From the NCBI RefSeq assembly GCF_032883915.1, contig NZ_CP120717.1, positions 4,657,697 to 4,721,696 on the forward strand: a DNA stretch of 64,000 bases, given 5' to 3'. This stretch comes from Endozoicomonas sp. 8E (GTDB lineage Bacteria > Pseudomonadota > Gammaproteobacteria > Pseudomonadales > Endozoicomonadaceae). The position numbers and the translations under genes were made by a program. Of the stretch, positions 35,280-43,913 are shown piece after piece. The stretch's first letter is position 1; the number at the start of each line of letters is the position of its first letter. The notes under the pieces were generated by a model. That model saw only the letters and a list, made by a program, of their open reading frames with translations. It made no database searches and had not been told where the DNA came from.

Positions 35280-36215
35280 ATGAGTGGAGCATACTCGCAA
35301 CTGAAAGAGCTGGTCGGCCTGCGTTTTCAGGCCAGGGAACTGGCCATTTTCCGTCAAAACCATGCCCGCAGTTTGCTGGCGGGTACAGGCTATTCTCCCT
35401 TCAAAGGCAGAGGGATCGACTTTGAGGAAGTTCGTGCTTATCAAGCGGGTGACGACATCCGGTCCATTGACTGGCGCGTCACAGCACGCAGGATGAAACC
35501 TCATACCAAACTTTTCAGGGAAGAACGTGAACGCCCGGTTCTGGTTCTGGTTGACCAGAGTCATTCGATGTTTTTTGGCAGTCAGTTGAACTTCAAGTCT
35601 GTCACTGCTGTCGAAGCCGGTGCTTTGCTGGCCTGGGCCACTCTCCAGCACAGTGACCGTATCGGAGGTTTGATTTTTGATGAGCAGGGACTCAGTGAGA
35701 TTCGTCCCAAGCGTTCCAAAAAAACCCTTATGCACCTGTTCAACAAGCTTGAACATCATAATAGAAGCCTGAAGGCTGACACCATTCCTCATCAACAACA
35801 GGACAACTATCTAAGCAAAGCGTTTCGACACGCTCGCAGGGTCGCTCATCCGGGTACTCATATTTTCGTAATCAGTGATTTTCAGCAGCTTGACGAAGAA
35901 GGCTTTCGCCACCTTTCCCGGCTTTCAAGACATTGTGAGTTAATGGCCATACAAGTGACAGATCCGCTGGAATCTGAGTTACCCAGACCGGGACGCTATG
36001 ACATTACCAATGGCATGCATCAGCAAACCATCAACACCCGCTCCAGAAACCTTCGCCAGCAATACCGATCCCGGCATCATCGTTTTCAGAACTCTCTGAA
36101 AAGCCAGCTTGCCAGTCTCAAGGTGCCGCTTCTGGAGCTTGGGGCTGACCAGGATACAGGCGCTCAACTTCAAGCCTGGTTTGGCTCCCGTATAACTCCC
36201 CGGAGGTCGGTATGA
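35280..36215 (+). CDS. DUF58 domain protein
   Basis: A 311-residue cytoplasmic protein with the DUF58 core GRGIDFEEVRAYQAGDDIRSIDWRVTARR split over about residues 41-70, followed by LVLVDQSHSMFFGSQ, a VWA-like strand with a DxSxS-type metal site (DQSHS). Partner of MoxR in nearly all such clusters, where it is thought to be regulated by the ATPase. Its stop overlaps the start of the DUF4381 gene (ATGA), so translation is coupled. Confidence 0.9.
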   Translation: MSGAYSQLKELVGLRFQARELAIFRQNHARSLLAGTGYSPFKGRGIDFEEVRAYQAGDDIRSIDWRVTARRMKPHTKLFREERERPVLVLVDQSHSMFFGSQLNFKSVTAVEAGALLAWATLQHSDRIGGLIFDEQGLSEIRPKRSKKTLMHLFNKLEHHNRSLKADTIPHQQQDNYLSKAFRHARRVAHPGTHIFVISDFQQLDEEGFRHLSRLSRHCELMAIQVTDPLESELPRPGRYDITNGMHQQTINTRSRNLRQQYRSRHHRFQNSLKSQLASLKVPLLELGADQDTGAQLQAWFGSRITPRRSV

Positions 36216-36739
36216 CACCAAACCCTCTGGATCAACTCCGACCCAATCATCTACCTGACCCGGTCAGTTTTTGGCCACTGGCTCCCGGCTGGTGGCTATC
36301 CGCCGTTTTGATAATAGTGGTTGTCACCCTGACGACGTTATTTCTGGTTCGCTACGTTCGTCGAAATCGCTATCGCAGGCAGGCACGCAAACAGGCCCAT
36401 ATTATTTTCAGCGCCTATCAGAATCACCAGAATTCACTACAGTTTGCCAATGACTGTAACCGTTTACTAAAACAGACAGCACTGCATGCCTACCCGGCCG
36501 AACAGGTTGCTGCTCTTCACGGCGCCCCCTGGCTGGAGTTTCTCTCCCGAAAGAGTGGCATCCTTGCATTCAGCGGGAAACCCGGACAGTCCCTGGGCGA
36601 CGCACGTTTTCAAAAAATGTCTGTGGCAAACGAGATGTCGACAGAGAAAGAAATGCCCACCGCGAAAGACAAATCAGAGGTTGATGTGAACCAGCTCCAT
36701 AAACTGACAGTCCGCTGGATCAGGAAACACCATGCTTGA
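36212..36739 (+). CDS. DUF4381 domain protein
   Basis: A 175-residue single-pass membrane protein: LRPNHLPDPVSFWPLAPGWW leads into a TM helix at about residues 28-50 (LSAVLIIVVVTLTTLFLVRY), then a basic cytoplasmic helical tail. This N-terminal motif is the DUF4381 hallmark. It is translationally coupled at both ends (4-bp overlap upstream, 8-bp overlap with batA). The C-terminal 30 residues are Lys/Glu-rich (EMSTEKEMPTAKDKSEVD). The biochemical role is unknown. Confidence 0.85.
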   Translation: MTPNPLDQLRPNHLPDPVSFWPLAPGWWLSAVLIIVVVTLTTLFLVRYVRRNRYRRQARKQAHIIFSAYQNHQNSLQFANDCNRLLKQTALHAYPAEQVAALHGAPWLEFLSRKSGILAFSGKPGQSLGDARFQKMSVANEMSTEKEMPTAKDKSEVDVNQLHKLTVRWIRKHHA

Positions 36740-37766
36740 GTTGCAATGGCCCTGGATGTTACTGGCCGCCCCCCTGCCCTGGCTGGTTTATCGTTTTGTA
36801 AACCCTGCCCCCCGTGCCGCTGGTGCAGCTTTAAGAATCCCTTTTTATCGAGATCTGGCCGACATTGCCGGTGAGCATTCTGAGCACCGGGAAACACTTA
36901 AGCGTTGGCAGAGGCTGATCCCCTGGCTAATCTGGGTGCTGCTGGTGGTGGCTGCTTCAAGACCGGTCTGGCTGGGAGAGACGGTTCAAATAGAGAGATC
37001 AGGAAGAGACTTGATGATCGCCGTCGACCTTTCCGGCAGTATGGAAATCGCCGACATGGAACTGAATGGCCAGGCAGTGAATCGTCTGGTGGTAACCAAA
37101 CATGTCCTCAACGACTTTATTGACAAACGCAAGGGCGACCGACTTGGACTGATTCTGTTTGGAACCCAGGCCTACCTGCAAGCACCTCTTACCTTTGACC
37201 TGAAAACCATTGGCACCCTCATGGATGAATCTTCGATTGGCATGGCAGGCAACAAAACTGCCATCGGTGATGCCCTGGGTCTGGCAGTCAAGCATCTTCG
37301 CAAACGCCCCCAGGACAGCAGGATTCTGATACTAATGACCGATGGTGCCAACACCGCTGGAGAGATTACGCCTGTCCAGGCTGCAAAGCTGGCCGCTTCA
37401 GAAAACATTCGCATTTATACTATTGGCCTGGGAGCGGATGAAATGATTCAACCCGGCCTCTTTGGTTCATCCATTGGCGCTCGTCGGATCAACCCTTCTG
37501 AAGACCTGGACGAAAAAACCCTGAAAGAAATTGCAGAGCTCACGGGTGGACAGTATTTCCGGGCAAAAAATACCGAAGGGCTTGAAAAAATATACGCCGA
37601 ACTCGACAACCTGGAGCCTGTAAAGCAGAACAAAGAACGCTTCAGGCCCAGCATAGCGCTGTTTTTCTGGCCTCTGGCACTGGCCCTGATTCTCAGCCTG
37701 ATTATGGCAACACTGAGAGCCTTTCCTGAAGCATCCATTAGCCAGACAGGGAGGAATCGTCAGTGA
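36732..37766 (+). CDS. batA: VWA domain protein BatA
   Basis: A 344-residue inner-membrane protein with two N-terminal hydrophobic segments (WPWMLLAAPLPWLVYRFV and LIPWLIWVLLVVAA), a von Willebrand factor A domain, and a C-terminal TM helix (IALFFWPLALALILSLIMAT). The metal-ion site is complete: AVDLSGSMEIADM (DxSxS) at about residue 97 and the later Thr/Asp in LILMTDGANT. This is the aerotolerance BatA layout known from Bacteroides and gammaproteobacteria. It overlaps the next gene by 4 bp. Confidence 0.9.
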   Translation: MLELQWPWMLLAAPLPWLVYRFVNPAPRAAGAALRIPFYRDLADIAGEHSEHRETLKRWQRLIPWLIWVLLVVAASRPVWLGETVQIERSGRDLMIAVDLSGSMEIADMELNGQAVNRLVVTKHVLNDFIDKRKGDRLGLILFGTQAYLQAPLTFDLKTIGTLMDESSIGMAGNKTAIGDALGLAVKHLRKRPQDSRILILMTDGANTAGEITPVQAAKLAASENIRIYTIGLGADEMIQPGLFGSSIGARRINPSEDLDEKTLKEIAELTGGQYFRAKNTEGLEKIYAELDNLEPVKQNKERFRPSIALFFWPLALALILSLIMATLRAFPEASISQTGRNRQ

Positions 37767-39760
37767 ATGAGTTTATTAGTCAATTCCATTTTCTACGCCC
37801 TCTGTGGTTGCTGGCCTTCATCCCGTGTCTGATTCTGCTGACCGCTCTCTGGCGTCAACAACTGCAGACCGGAGACTGGAAACGGGTTATCGCCCCCGAA
37901 TTATTACAACACCTTATACAGGGTCGCAATGAGAAACAGAGCCGACTCCCGGTCTACCTGCTTCTGGCAGGCTGGACACTGGCTGTTGTGGCGCTGGCAG
38001 GTCCAACCTGGCAAAAAATCCCCACTCCTGTCAACAAGAGCCTTCAGCCCATGGTAGTCGTGGTGGATATGTCGCACAAAATGTATGCTGAAGACGTTAC
38101 ACCCAATCGACTTTCCAGAGTTCGTTACAAACTGCTGGACCTGTTTAAAATGCGTAAGGACGGGCTTTCTGCTCTGGTGGCCTACGCAGGCTCGGCCCAC
38201 ACTGCGGCCCCCTTAACAGACGACAATCGTACTTTAGCCAATCTGGTTCCGGCGCTGAGCCCCCAGATCATGCCGGAACAGGGAGATAATGCCCTGAAGG
38301 GCCTTGAGCAGGCCGTTGAATTACTGAAGCAGGGGGCAGGGGAAGCAGGCGATATCCTCCTGATTACCGACCAGGTTCCAGATACGCAGGTCAGCGAGAT
38401 ACGCTCACTGCTGAAGGACAGCGGCAGCACTCTCTCAATTCTGGGCATTGGCAGCGAGGAAGGCGCTCCCATCAGCCTGCCCGAAGGCGGCTTTCTTAAA
38501 GACAAACAAGGCACCATTATTATTCCGAAGAAGGAACGTCAGCAACTGCGTCAGCTTGCACAATCGACAGGTGGCGTCTATGCCGACATGACTCTGGATG
38601 ATAGTGATTTGAAAGCCGTTCTGCCAAAAGCAGGACTAAGTGACAACTCAGTCAGAGTTGAGAGTCAGTTTGACCAATGGCAGGATGCCGGCTTCTGGTT
38701 AGTTCTGCTGTTGTTGCCTCTGGCACTGGCCGGTTTCAGAAAAGGCTGGTTAACTATCCTTCTGGTGGCAGCGATACTCCCCTCCCCCCCAGCACAAGCC
38801 CTGGAATGGAACAGTCTCTGGCAAAACAGTAACCAACAGGCTATGGAAGCACTCAACAACAAAAAGCCCGAACAGGCCGCTGAAAAGTTCACCCAACCGG
38901 ACTGGAAAGCTGAAGCTCTCTACCAGGCAGGTAAGTATGAAGAAGCAGCCACTGAGTTTGCCCGTTCTGATACCGCTAACGGTTTTTACAATCAGGGGAA
39001 TGCTCTATCCAGAGCCGGTAAACTCGATGAAGCGGTAGCAGCCTACGACAGAGCCCTTGAGATAAACCCTGCCATGGAAGATGCCGCCGCCAATAAAAAG
39101 CTGATTGAAGAACTGAAGAAGCAACAGCAACAACAGCAACAACAGCAACAACAGCAACAACAGCAACAGGATCAGAACAACAACCAACAGCAAAATCAGC
39201 AAAATCAGCAAAATCAGCAAAATCAGCAGAATCAGCAGAATCAGCAGAATCAGCAGAATCAGCAGAATCAACAAAAAGATCAGAGCCAGCAGGGTCAGAG
39301 TCAACAGAACTCTGATAATCAACAACAGAACCGGCAACAAAACTCTGATAATCAACAACAAGGTTCCGACAAGGGTCAGGAAACTCAGCAACCGCAGAAC
39401 CCGCAAAATTCTGGTCAGCAGAATAAGGAGCAAGAACAATCTTCTCAATCCCGGTCAGGCCAGCAGCAACAGGAAGATCAGAAAGAGCACTCATACTCTG
39501 GTCAGCAGGATCAGAAGTCTGAACAACAGAATCCGGCTGAGAACAAGCAACAACAAGCCAGGGCCGGAGAGCCTCAGGAACAGGGTGATCAGGAGCAACA
39601 AGCACTTGGGTATCCTGAAGAACAACAAACCACCAGCCCGGACCAGCAGGCCATTGAAAACTGGTTAAAAACCATACCGGACGACCCCGGTGGTCTGCTC
39701 AGGCGCAAATTCCTTCAACAGCAGAGAGAGCAAAAAAGACAACAGGAGCAGTCATGGTGA
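37763..39760 (+). CDS. BatB-BatC fusion: VWA domain, TPR and Gln/Asn-rich tail
   Basis: A 665-residue protein joining a BatB-type half (two N-terminal TM segments, VWA domain at about 90-290, a further TM at about 310-330) to a BatC-type half with tetratricopeptide repeats at about 370-450 (AEALYQAGKYEEAATEFA, then YNQGNALSRAGKLDEAVAAY). The metal site is degenerate: VDMSHKMYAED has Lys where BatA has the second Ser of DxSxS. From about 450 to 640 the chain is almost only Gln, Asn, Ser, Asp and Glu, encoded by CAGCAACAA and AATCAGCAG microsatellites (39121-39270) likely to vary in length. The C-terminus PDDPGGLLRRKFLQQQREQ is conserved in such proteins. Overlaps batD by 7 bp. Confidence 0.88.
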   Translation: MNEFISQFHFLRPLWLLAFIPCLILLTALWRQQLQTGDWKRVIAPELLQHLIQGRNEKQSRLPVYLLLAGWTLAVVALAGPTWQKIPTPVNKSLQPMVVVVDMSHKMYAEDVTPNRLSRVRYKLLDLFKMRKDGLSALVAYAGSAHTAAPLTDDNRTLANLVPALSPQIMPEQGDNALKGLEQAVELLKQGAGEAGDILLITDQVPDTQVSEIRSLLKDSGSTLSILGIGSEEGAPISLPEGGFLKDKQGTIIIPKKERQQLRQLAQSTGGVYADMTLDDSDLKAVLPKAGLSDNSVRVESQFDQWQDAGFWLVLLLLPLALAGFRKGWLTILLVAAILPSPPAQALEWNSLWQNSNQQAMEALNNKKPEQAAEKFTQPDWKAEALYQAGKYEEAATEFARSDTANGFYNQGNALSRAGKLDEAVAAYDRALEINPAMEDAAANKKLIEELKKQQQQQQQQQQQQQQQQDQNNNQQQNQQNQQNQQNQQNQQNQQNQQNQQNQQKDQSQQGQSQQNSDNQQQNRQQNSDNQQQGSDKGQETQQPQNPQNSGQQNKEQEQSSQSRSGQQQQEDQKEHSYSGQQDQKSEQQNPAENKQQQARAGEPQEQGDQEQQALGYPEEQQTTSPDQQAIENWLKTIPDDPGGLLRRKFLQQQREQKRQQEQSW

Positions 39761-41481
39761 AGCCAATTTTTTTCAAACTCAGTAAAATACTGATTCTGCT
39801 GACAGGGTTGTTTCTCACTGCACAGGGGATGGCTGCACTGACTGCCTCTGTTGACCGGACTCATCTGGCAGAGTACGAGACTCTGGAACTCACCCTCAGA
39901 ACAGACAGTGATACCAGTGCCGCCCCCGATTTGTCACCTTTGGAAAATGACTTTGACATACTGGGGACCCGCCAAAGTCGTCAGGTTCGAATTATTAACG
40001 GTAAAAATGAATCCTGGCGTGACTGGATTATCACGCTGTCACCTAAAAAATCCGGCCGTTTGCTGATACCCAGCCTGCAGTTGGAAGGTATGACTTCAAA
40101 AGCTATTCGATTGGAAGTATCCAACACGCCCACTGAACAAAAAGTCGGATCAGGCGGGATCGGTCCGGTTTTCATCCGAACTGAAGTCAGTAATGAAACA
40201 CCTTATGTTCAGGAAGAGGTGATCCTGACCCTGAAGATTTACTACCGGGTCCAGCTTTACGACGACCGTCGACTTTCACCCGTAAATATCGACGGTGCTA
40301 TTGTTCAGCAACTGGGGGAAACCCGGAACTATGAGACGGTTCTCGACGGCACCCGATACGGTGTCTTTGAACTGAACTTCTCGATTCATCCGCAAAAACC
40401 AGGTCCAATGGACATTCCGGGCCTGACTTTTTCAGCCACCATGCCAGACCGCCGGGACAGTTTTGGCAGTATTTTTTCAATGGGCGGCAAACCCGTTGCA
40501 GCCCGATCTGCTGAAATCACCCTCAATGTCCAGCCACAACCAGACAGCTTTAAAGGTCCGGTCTGGCTGCCTGCTCGAAAACTGACCCTGACCGATGGCT
40601 GGAGTGCACCACTGGACAAGGTCAAAGTGGGCGACGCCATCACTCGAACCATTGTTGTAGAAGCTGAAGGACTGACCGGTGTTCAGTTGCCTGCCATTAC
40701 TATGCCCAGACTCGACGGCATCAATGCTTACCCGGACAAGTCTGCGACCGATGACAAGGCGACTGACTCGGGTGTTATTGGCAGCCGGATAGAAGCCATC
40801 GCCCTGATTCCAACCCGTCCCGGAAAAATTGAACTCCCTCCGGTGCATTATCAATGGTTTGACACCAAAACCCAGACCGAGAAAGTCGCTACCATTCCTG
40901 CCAAAACCATCACCGTGTTGCCATCGGAAAACGGCGAAGTATTAACAACGACTCCAGAGATTCCATCCCAGGCTACCGAGAAGAATGAAGAAACGGTTTG
41001 TCCACCTGTGGTTGCTAATCTCACCTCGCAGGGACCAGGCTGGCTTTGGCCTTCTTTATCTGCCCTGTTTGGATTACTCTGGCTGATCACTTTATTGGCA
41101 TTATGGCGATGCCGGTCTTCCCGAAAGCCGGCAATTGAGTCTTCTGCCACCACTGAGCCTAAGGGATTCAATGAGAAAGAAGCTTGGCAAAAATTTGCAA
41201 ATGCCTGCAATGCCGATGACCTGATTCAGATCCGCCGATGTTTTATTGAATGGGTTCAAGCTCTGTCTGGCAACTCAGGATTGTCGACCATGGACAGGTG
41301 TTTGAAAAAACTCAACAGTGCCCCATTAGAGTCTTCGTTCAACCAGCTTGAAGCCAGCCTTTATTCTGGTCAGAAACAAAAGCTTGATACAAAGGAGCTG
41401 ATAATGCTGTGCACGCAACTGCGTAAAGAGCAAAAGAGCAGCGAACCAGACAATGGCCTTAATAGTCTTTATCCGGGCTAG
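39754..41481 (+). CDS. batD: BatD oxygen-tolerance family protein
   Basis: A 575-residue exported, membrane-anchored protein. A signal peptide (ILILLTGLFLTAQGMAALT) is followed by long beta-rich regions with the BatD start LTASVDRTHLAEYETLELT and FDILGTRQSRQVRIING, a TM helix at about 430-455 (GWLWPSLSALFGLLWLITLL), and a cytoplasmic helical tail. Probably holds the VWA proteins together in the periplasm. Its last gene position closes the operon. The stop codon TAG (41479-41481) lies inside the CTAG border of a miniature element, so it may have been re-created by the insertion. Confidence 0.88.
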   Translation: MVKPIFFKLSKILILLTGLFLTAQGMAALTASVDRTHLAEYETLELTLRTDSDTSAAPDLSPLENDFDILGTRQSRQVRIINGKNESWRDWIITLSPKKSGRLLIPSLQLEGMTSKAIRLEVSNTPTEQKVGSGGIGPVFIRTEVSNETPYVQEEVILTLKIYYRVQLYDDRRLSPVNIDGAIVQQLGETRNYETVLDGTRYGVFELNFSIHPQKPGPMDIPGLTFSATMPDRRDSFGSIFSMGGKPVAARSAEITLNVQPQPDSFKGPVWLPARKLTLTDGWSAPLDKVKVGDAITRTIVVEAEGLTGVQLPAITMPRLDGINAYPDKSATDDKATDSGVIGSRIEAIALIPTRPGKIELPPVHYQWFDTKTQTEKVATIPAKTITVLPSENGEVLTTTPEIPSQATEKNEETVCPPVVANLTSQGPGWLWPSLSALFGLLWLITLLALWRCRSSRKPAIESSATTEPKGFNEKEAWQKFANACNADDLIQIRRCFIEWVQALSGNSGLSTMDRCLKKLNSAPLESSFNQLEASLYSGQKQKLDTKELIMLCTQLRKEQKSSEPDNGLNSLYPG

Positions 41482-41691
41482 CAGCCTGTCGGACTTGAGC
41501 GTCCGTAGCGAGGATTGCGAGAAATTGAGGATAAAAATTTCTGATTCCGAGGAGAATAGCGAGCTATTTGACGAGGGAGCAGGAATTTTTAGACCAATTT
41601 ATCGCAACCGCACGACTGCATGGATGCAGGAGCTAGAGCAACGCAGGAGCAGTTGCCGCGTAGGACAGTCTTAAGTCCGACAGGCTGCTAG
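41478..41691. repeat. CTAG-flanked miniature element, type 1
   Basis: Near-identical in length and sequence to the element at 28239-28452: it opens GCAGCCTGTCGGACTTGAGC and closes with TTAAGTCCGACAGGCTGC, with CTAG on both sides. It follows the batD stop codon directly and shares its right CTAG with the next element. Confidence 0.85.
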
Positions 41692-41915
41692 GAGCCTGAC
41701 CGAGAATAGCGCCCGTCTAGGCGACCCCGTAGCGAGGACGGCAGAAAATTGAGGATGAAAATTCGGTTTTGTGAGGAGAATAGCGAGCTATTTGACGAAC
41801 AAAAGCGGATTTTCAGACCAATTTGCTGTCGCCGCACGACTGCATGGATGCAGGAGCTAGAGCAACGCAGGAGCAGTTGCCGCGTAGGGCAGACTATTCT
41901 CGGTCAGGCTCCTAG
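41688..41915. repeat. CTAG-flanked miniature element, type 2
   Basis: Ends as in 33898-34111 (GGAGCCTGACCGAGAATAG and its inverse), joined head to tail with the type-1 copy through one shared CTAG. It has a 14-bp extra piece near 41716-41730 (CTAGGCGACCCC). Its right half is read by the F-box gene to the right, which ends at an internal CTAG (41857-41859). Confidence 0.85.
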
Positions 41916-43770
41916 TAATTCTGAGCTCTGAAAACTCTTGTCGGCCGGGTGATTCTGGCCGCGTTGAAAGCGATGAATCATTCATGCAAAGTTTATTAAT
42001 TTGGACCTTGTTACCACAACAGACGGTTACCACATGGCTGCCATCACCACTGAAGCTGGCGAAAGTGATCCCAAATTCATGGAGAATGGTGGCTTTTTCA
42101 ACCCATGATCCATCAGCCTTCTGGCCAAAGATTCTCGCCATGTTGCTGTAATCACTGGCGGTTACCAAATGGCAACCATCGGGGCTGAAGGTGGCTGAGA
42201 TGACCGGACCTTTATGGGAAAAGTTGGCTTTTTCGCCCCATACTCCGTCAGCCTTCTGACCATAGATTTTCACCGAGCCATCCACACATGCCGTGACCAC
42301 ATGGCGACCATCGGGGCTGAAAATGGCTGAGATGACAGCGTCATCATGATGAATAGAACGCTCTACTTCCCATGATCCGTCGTCTTTCTGACCACAGATC
42401 AGGGCAATGCCATCATCACTGGCCGTCACCAGGTAGCGGCCATTGGGGCTGAAGGCAGCTGTGTTGACATGGTCACGATGGGAAATGATGTCTTCTTTTC
42501 CCCATGATCCATCGTCCTTTCGACCATAGATCCTCACCGTGTTATCGTCACTGGCTGTCACCAAATGGCGGCTATTAGCAGAAAAGGTGGCTGAGTTGAC
42601 AGTGTCATCATGGTCAATGGTGACTTCTGACTCCCATGATCCATAGACGATTTTCACCCTGTCATCGAAACCGATGGTCAACAGATAACGGTTATCGGGG
42701 CTAAAAATGGCTGACCTCACCCGGCCTTTGTGACAAATGGTGACTTTTTCTTCCCATGATCCATCATCCACCTTGCCGAAAATTTTCGCCGTTTTATCAC
42801 TACTGGAGGTCATCACATAACGGCTATCAGAACTGAAGGTGACAGTGTTGACATAGTGATGATGATAAATGATGAGTTCTTCTTCCCATGAGCCATTGCT
42901 TTTCTGACCATAGATTTTCGCTGTGCCATATTTACTGGCAATCACCACATAGCGACTATCGGGGCTGAAGGTGGCTGAGGTGATCGTACTTTTATGGGGA
43001 ATAATGGCTTTTTTGTCCCATGATTGATCAGCCTTCTGACTATAAATTTTCACCGTATTATCTCTACTGGCGGTCACAAGATGACGACTATCGGGGCTGA
43101 ACGTAGCTGATTCGACCTCATCCTCATGAAAAATGGTGAGTTTTTCTTCCCATGTTCCATTAGCCTTCTGACCGTAAACTTTTGCCGTTCCATCAAGACT
43201 GGCCGTCAGCAGATAGCGGACATTGGCACTGAATTTGGCTGAGGCAACATAACGACGATGAACAATGGTGGCTTTTGGCTCCAAATTAAACGTTTCACAC
43301 TGAGACATCAGTCGTGCTCTGGTGAAATAGAATAGTGCAGGAAAATAATTACTCTCCCGGAGTTCTGTGAGTGATTTGACTAATGCTTGATCCTTCGTGA
43401 ACGGTCGTAGCCTGTTATGGAGTTGTTCTTCATCCTGTGTAGGAAGGGCTTTCTTTAGTTGATATCGGTGCTCTGGAGTAAACCGGCGATACCAGGCCTC
43501 TGCCAGAGCATGATTGCTTTTAACAACCTTATGTAAGTAAGCAGATACCTGCTGTAAACGGGTGATATCCCGAAACTCCAGCAAGCGAATAATTTTGAGG
43601 GTTAATTCCTCGGGCAAATCCTGCAATAAGACTGTTTTCTTTATCTCGGTCCCAGGTATAGCGATGGATCTACCCAAACTGACACCCGATGGTTCTTTCC
43701 CCAATCGTGCGTGCTTGGTTGGGGGTAAGGATGAAGCAACTATGTCGGATTTATTAGTTGTAGAATCCAC
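41857..43770 (-). CDS. F-box/WD40-repeat protein, copy 1 (tail replaced by a mobile element)
   Basis: A 637-residue member of the tandem family. GTG start at 43768-43770 with AGGAGA eight bases upstream. Residues 1-45 are a polar linker; an F-box-like motif follows at about 50-97 (LQDLPEELTLKIIRLLEFRD, then LQQVSAYLHKVV and WYRRF). Ten WD40-like repeats start at about 165; repeat 5 lacks about eight residues (VKIVYGSWESE). It is the most divergent copy. After repeat 10 it continues beyond the usual end (MNDSSL) for about 40 residues, and the last 20 or so (RSLTENSLPYAATAPALL) are translated from the miniature element at 41688-41915. In eukaryotes this architecture binds SKP1 through the F-box and substrates through the propeller; the same use here is inference. 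Confidence 0.88.
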   Translation of the reverse strand: MDSTTNKSDIVASSLPPTKHARLGKEPSGVSLGRSIAIPGTEIKKTVLLQDLPEELTLKIIRLLEFRDITRLQQVSAYLHKVVKSNHALAEAWYRRFTPEHRYQLKKALPTQDEEQLHNRLRPFTKDQALVKSLTELRESNYFPALFYFTRARLMSQCETFNLEPKATIVHRRYVASAKFSANVRYLLTASLDGTAKVYGQKANGTWEEKLTIFHEDEVESATFSPDSRHLVTASRDNTVKIYSQKADQSWDKKAIIPHKSTITSATFSPDSRYVVIASKYGTAKIYGQKSNGSWEEELIIYHHHYVNTVTFSSDSRYVMTSSSDKTAKIFGKVDDGSWEEKVTICHKGRVRSAIFSPDNRYLLTIGFDDRVKIVYGSWESEVTIDHDDTVNSATFSANSRHLVTASDDNTVRIYGRKDDGSWGKEDIISHRDHVNTAAFSPNGRYLVTASDDGIALICGQKDDGSWEVERSIHHDDAVISAIFSPDGRHVVTACVDGSVKIYGQKADGVWGEKANFSHKGPVISATFSPDGCHLVTASDYSNMARIFGQKADGSWVEKATILHEFGITFASFSGDGSHVVTVCCGNKVQINKLCMNDSSLSTRPESPGRQEFSELRITRSLTENSLPYAATAPALL

Positions 43771-43913
43771 TTCTGATTTCTCCTAAATTACTGTTTCAGG
43801 ACATTCAAGATTTTAGAAGTGTTTTTTACAATAAAAGTTCATAACATGTTGTTAAGTGCAAATAACAAAGTTTCTGCCTTTCAGCACATTTACAAGGGCA
43901 TCCCTTTTATTCG

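Noticed and set aside
34384-35292. 302-codon open frame on the minus strand
   Set aside because: It lies wholly opposite the moxR gene with intact Walker motifs, has no ribosome-binding site and resembles no protein.
38976-39605. Leu/Ile- and Asp/Ser-rich frames opposite the BatB/C tail
   Set aside because: They arise from reading the CAG/CAA microsatellite on the other strand; the plus-strand frame fits the operon.
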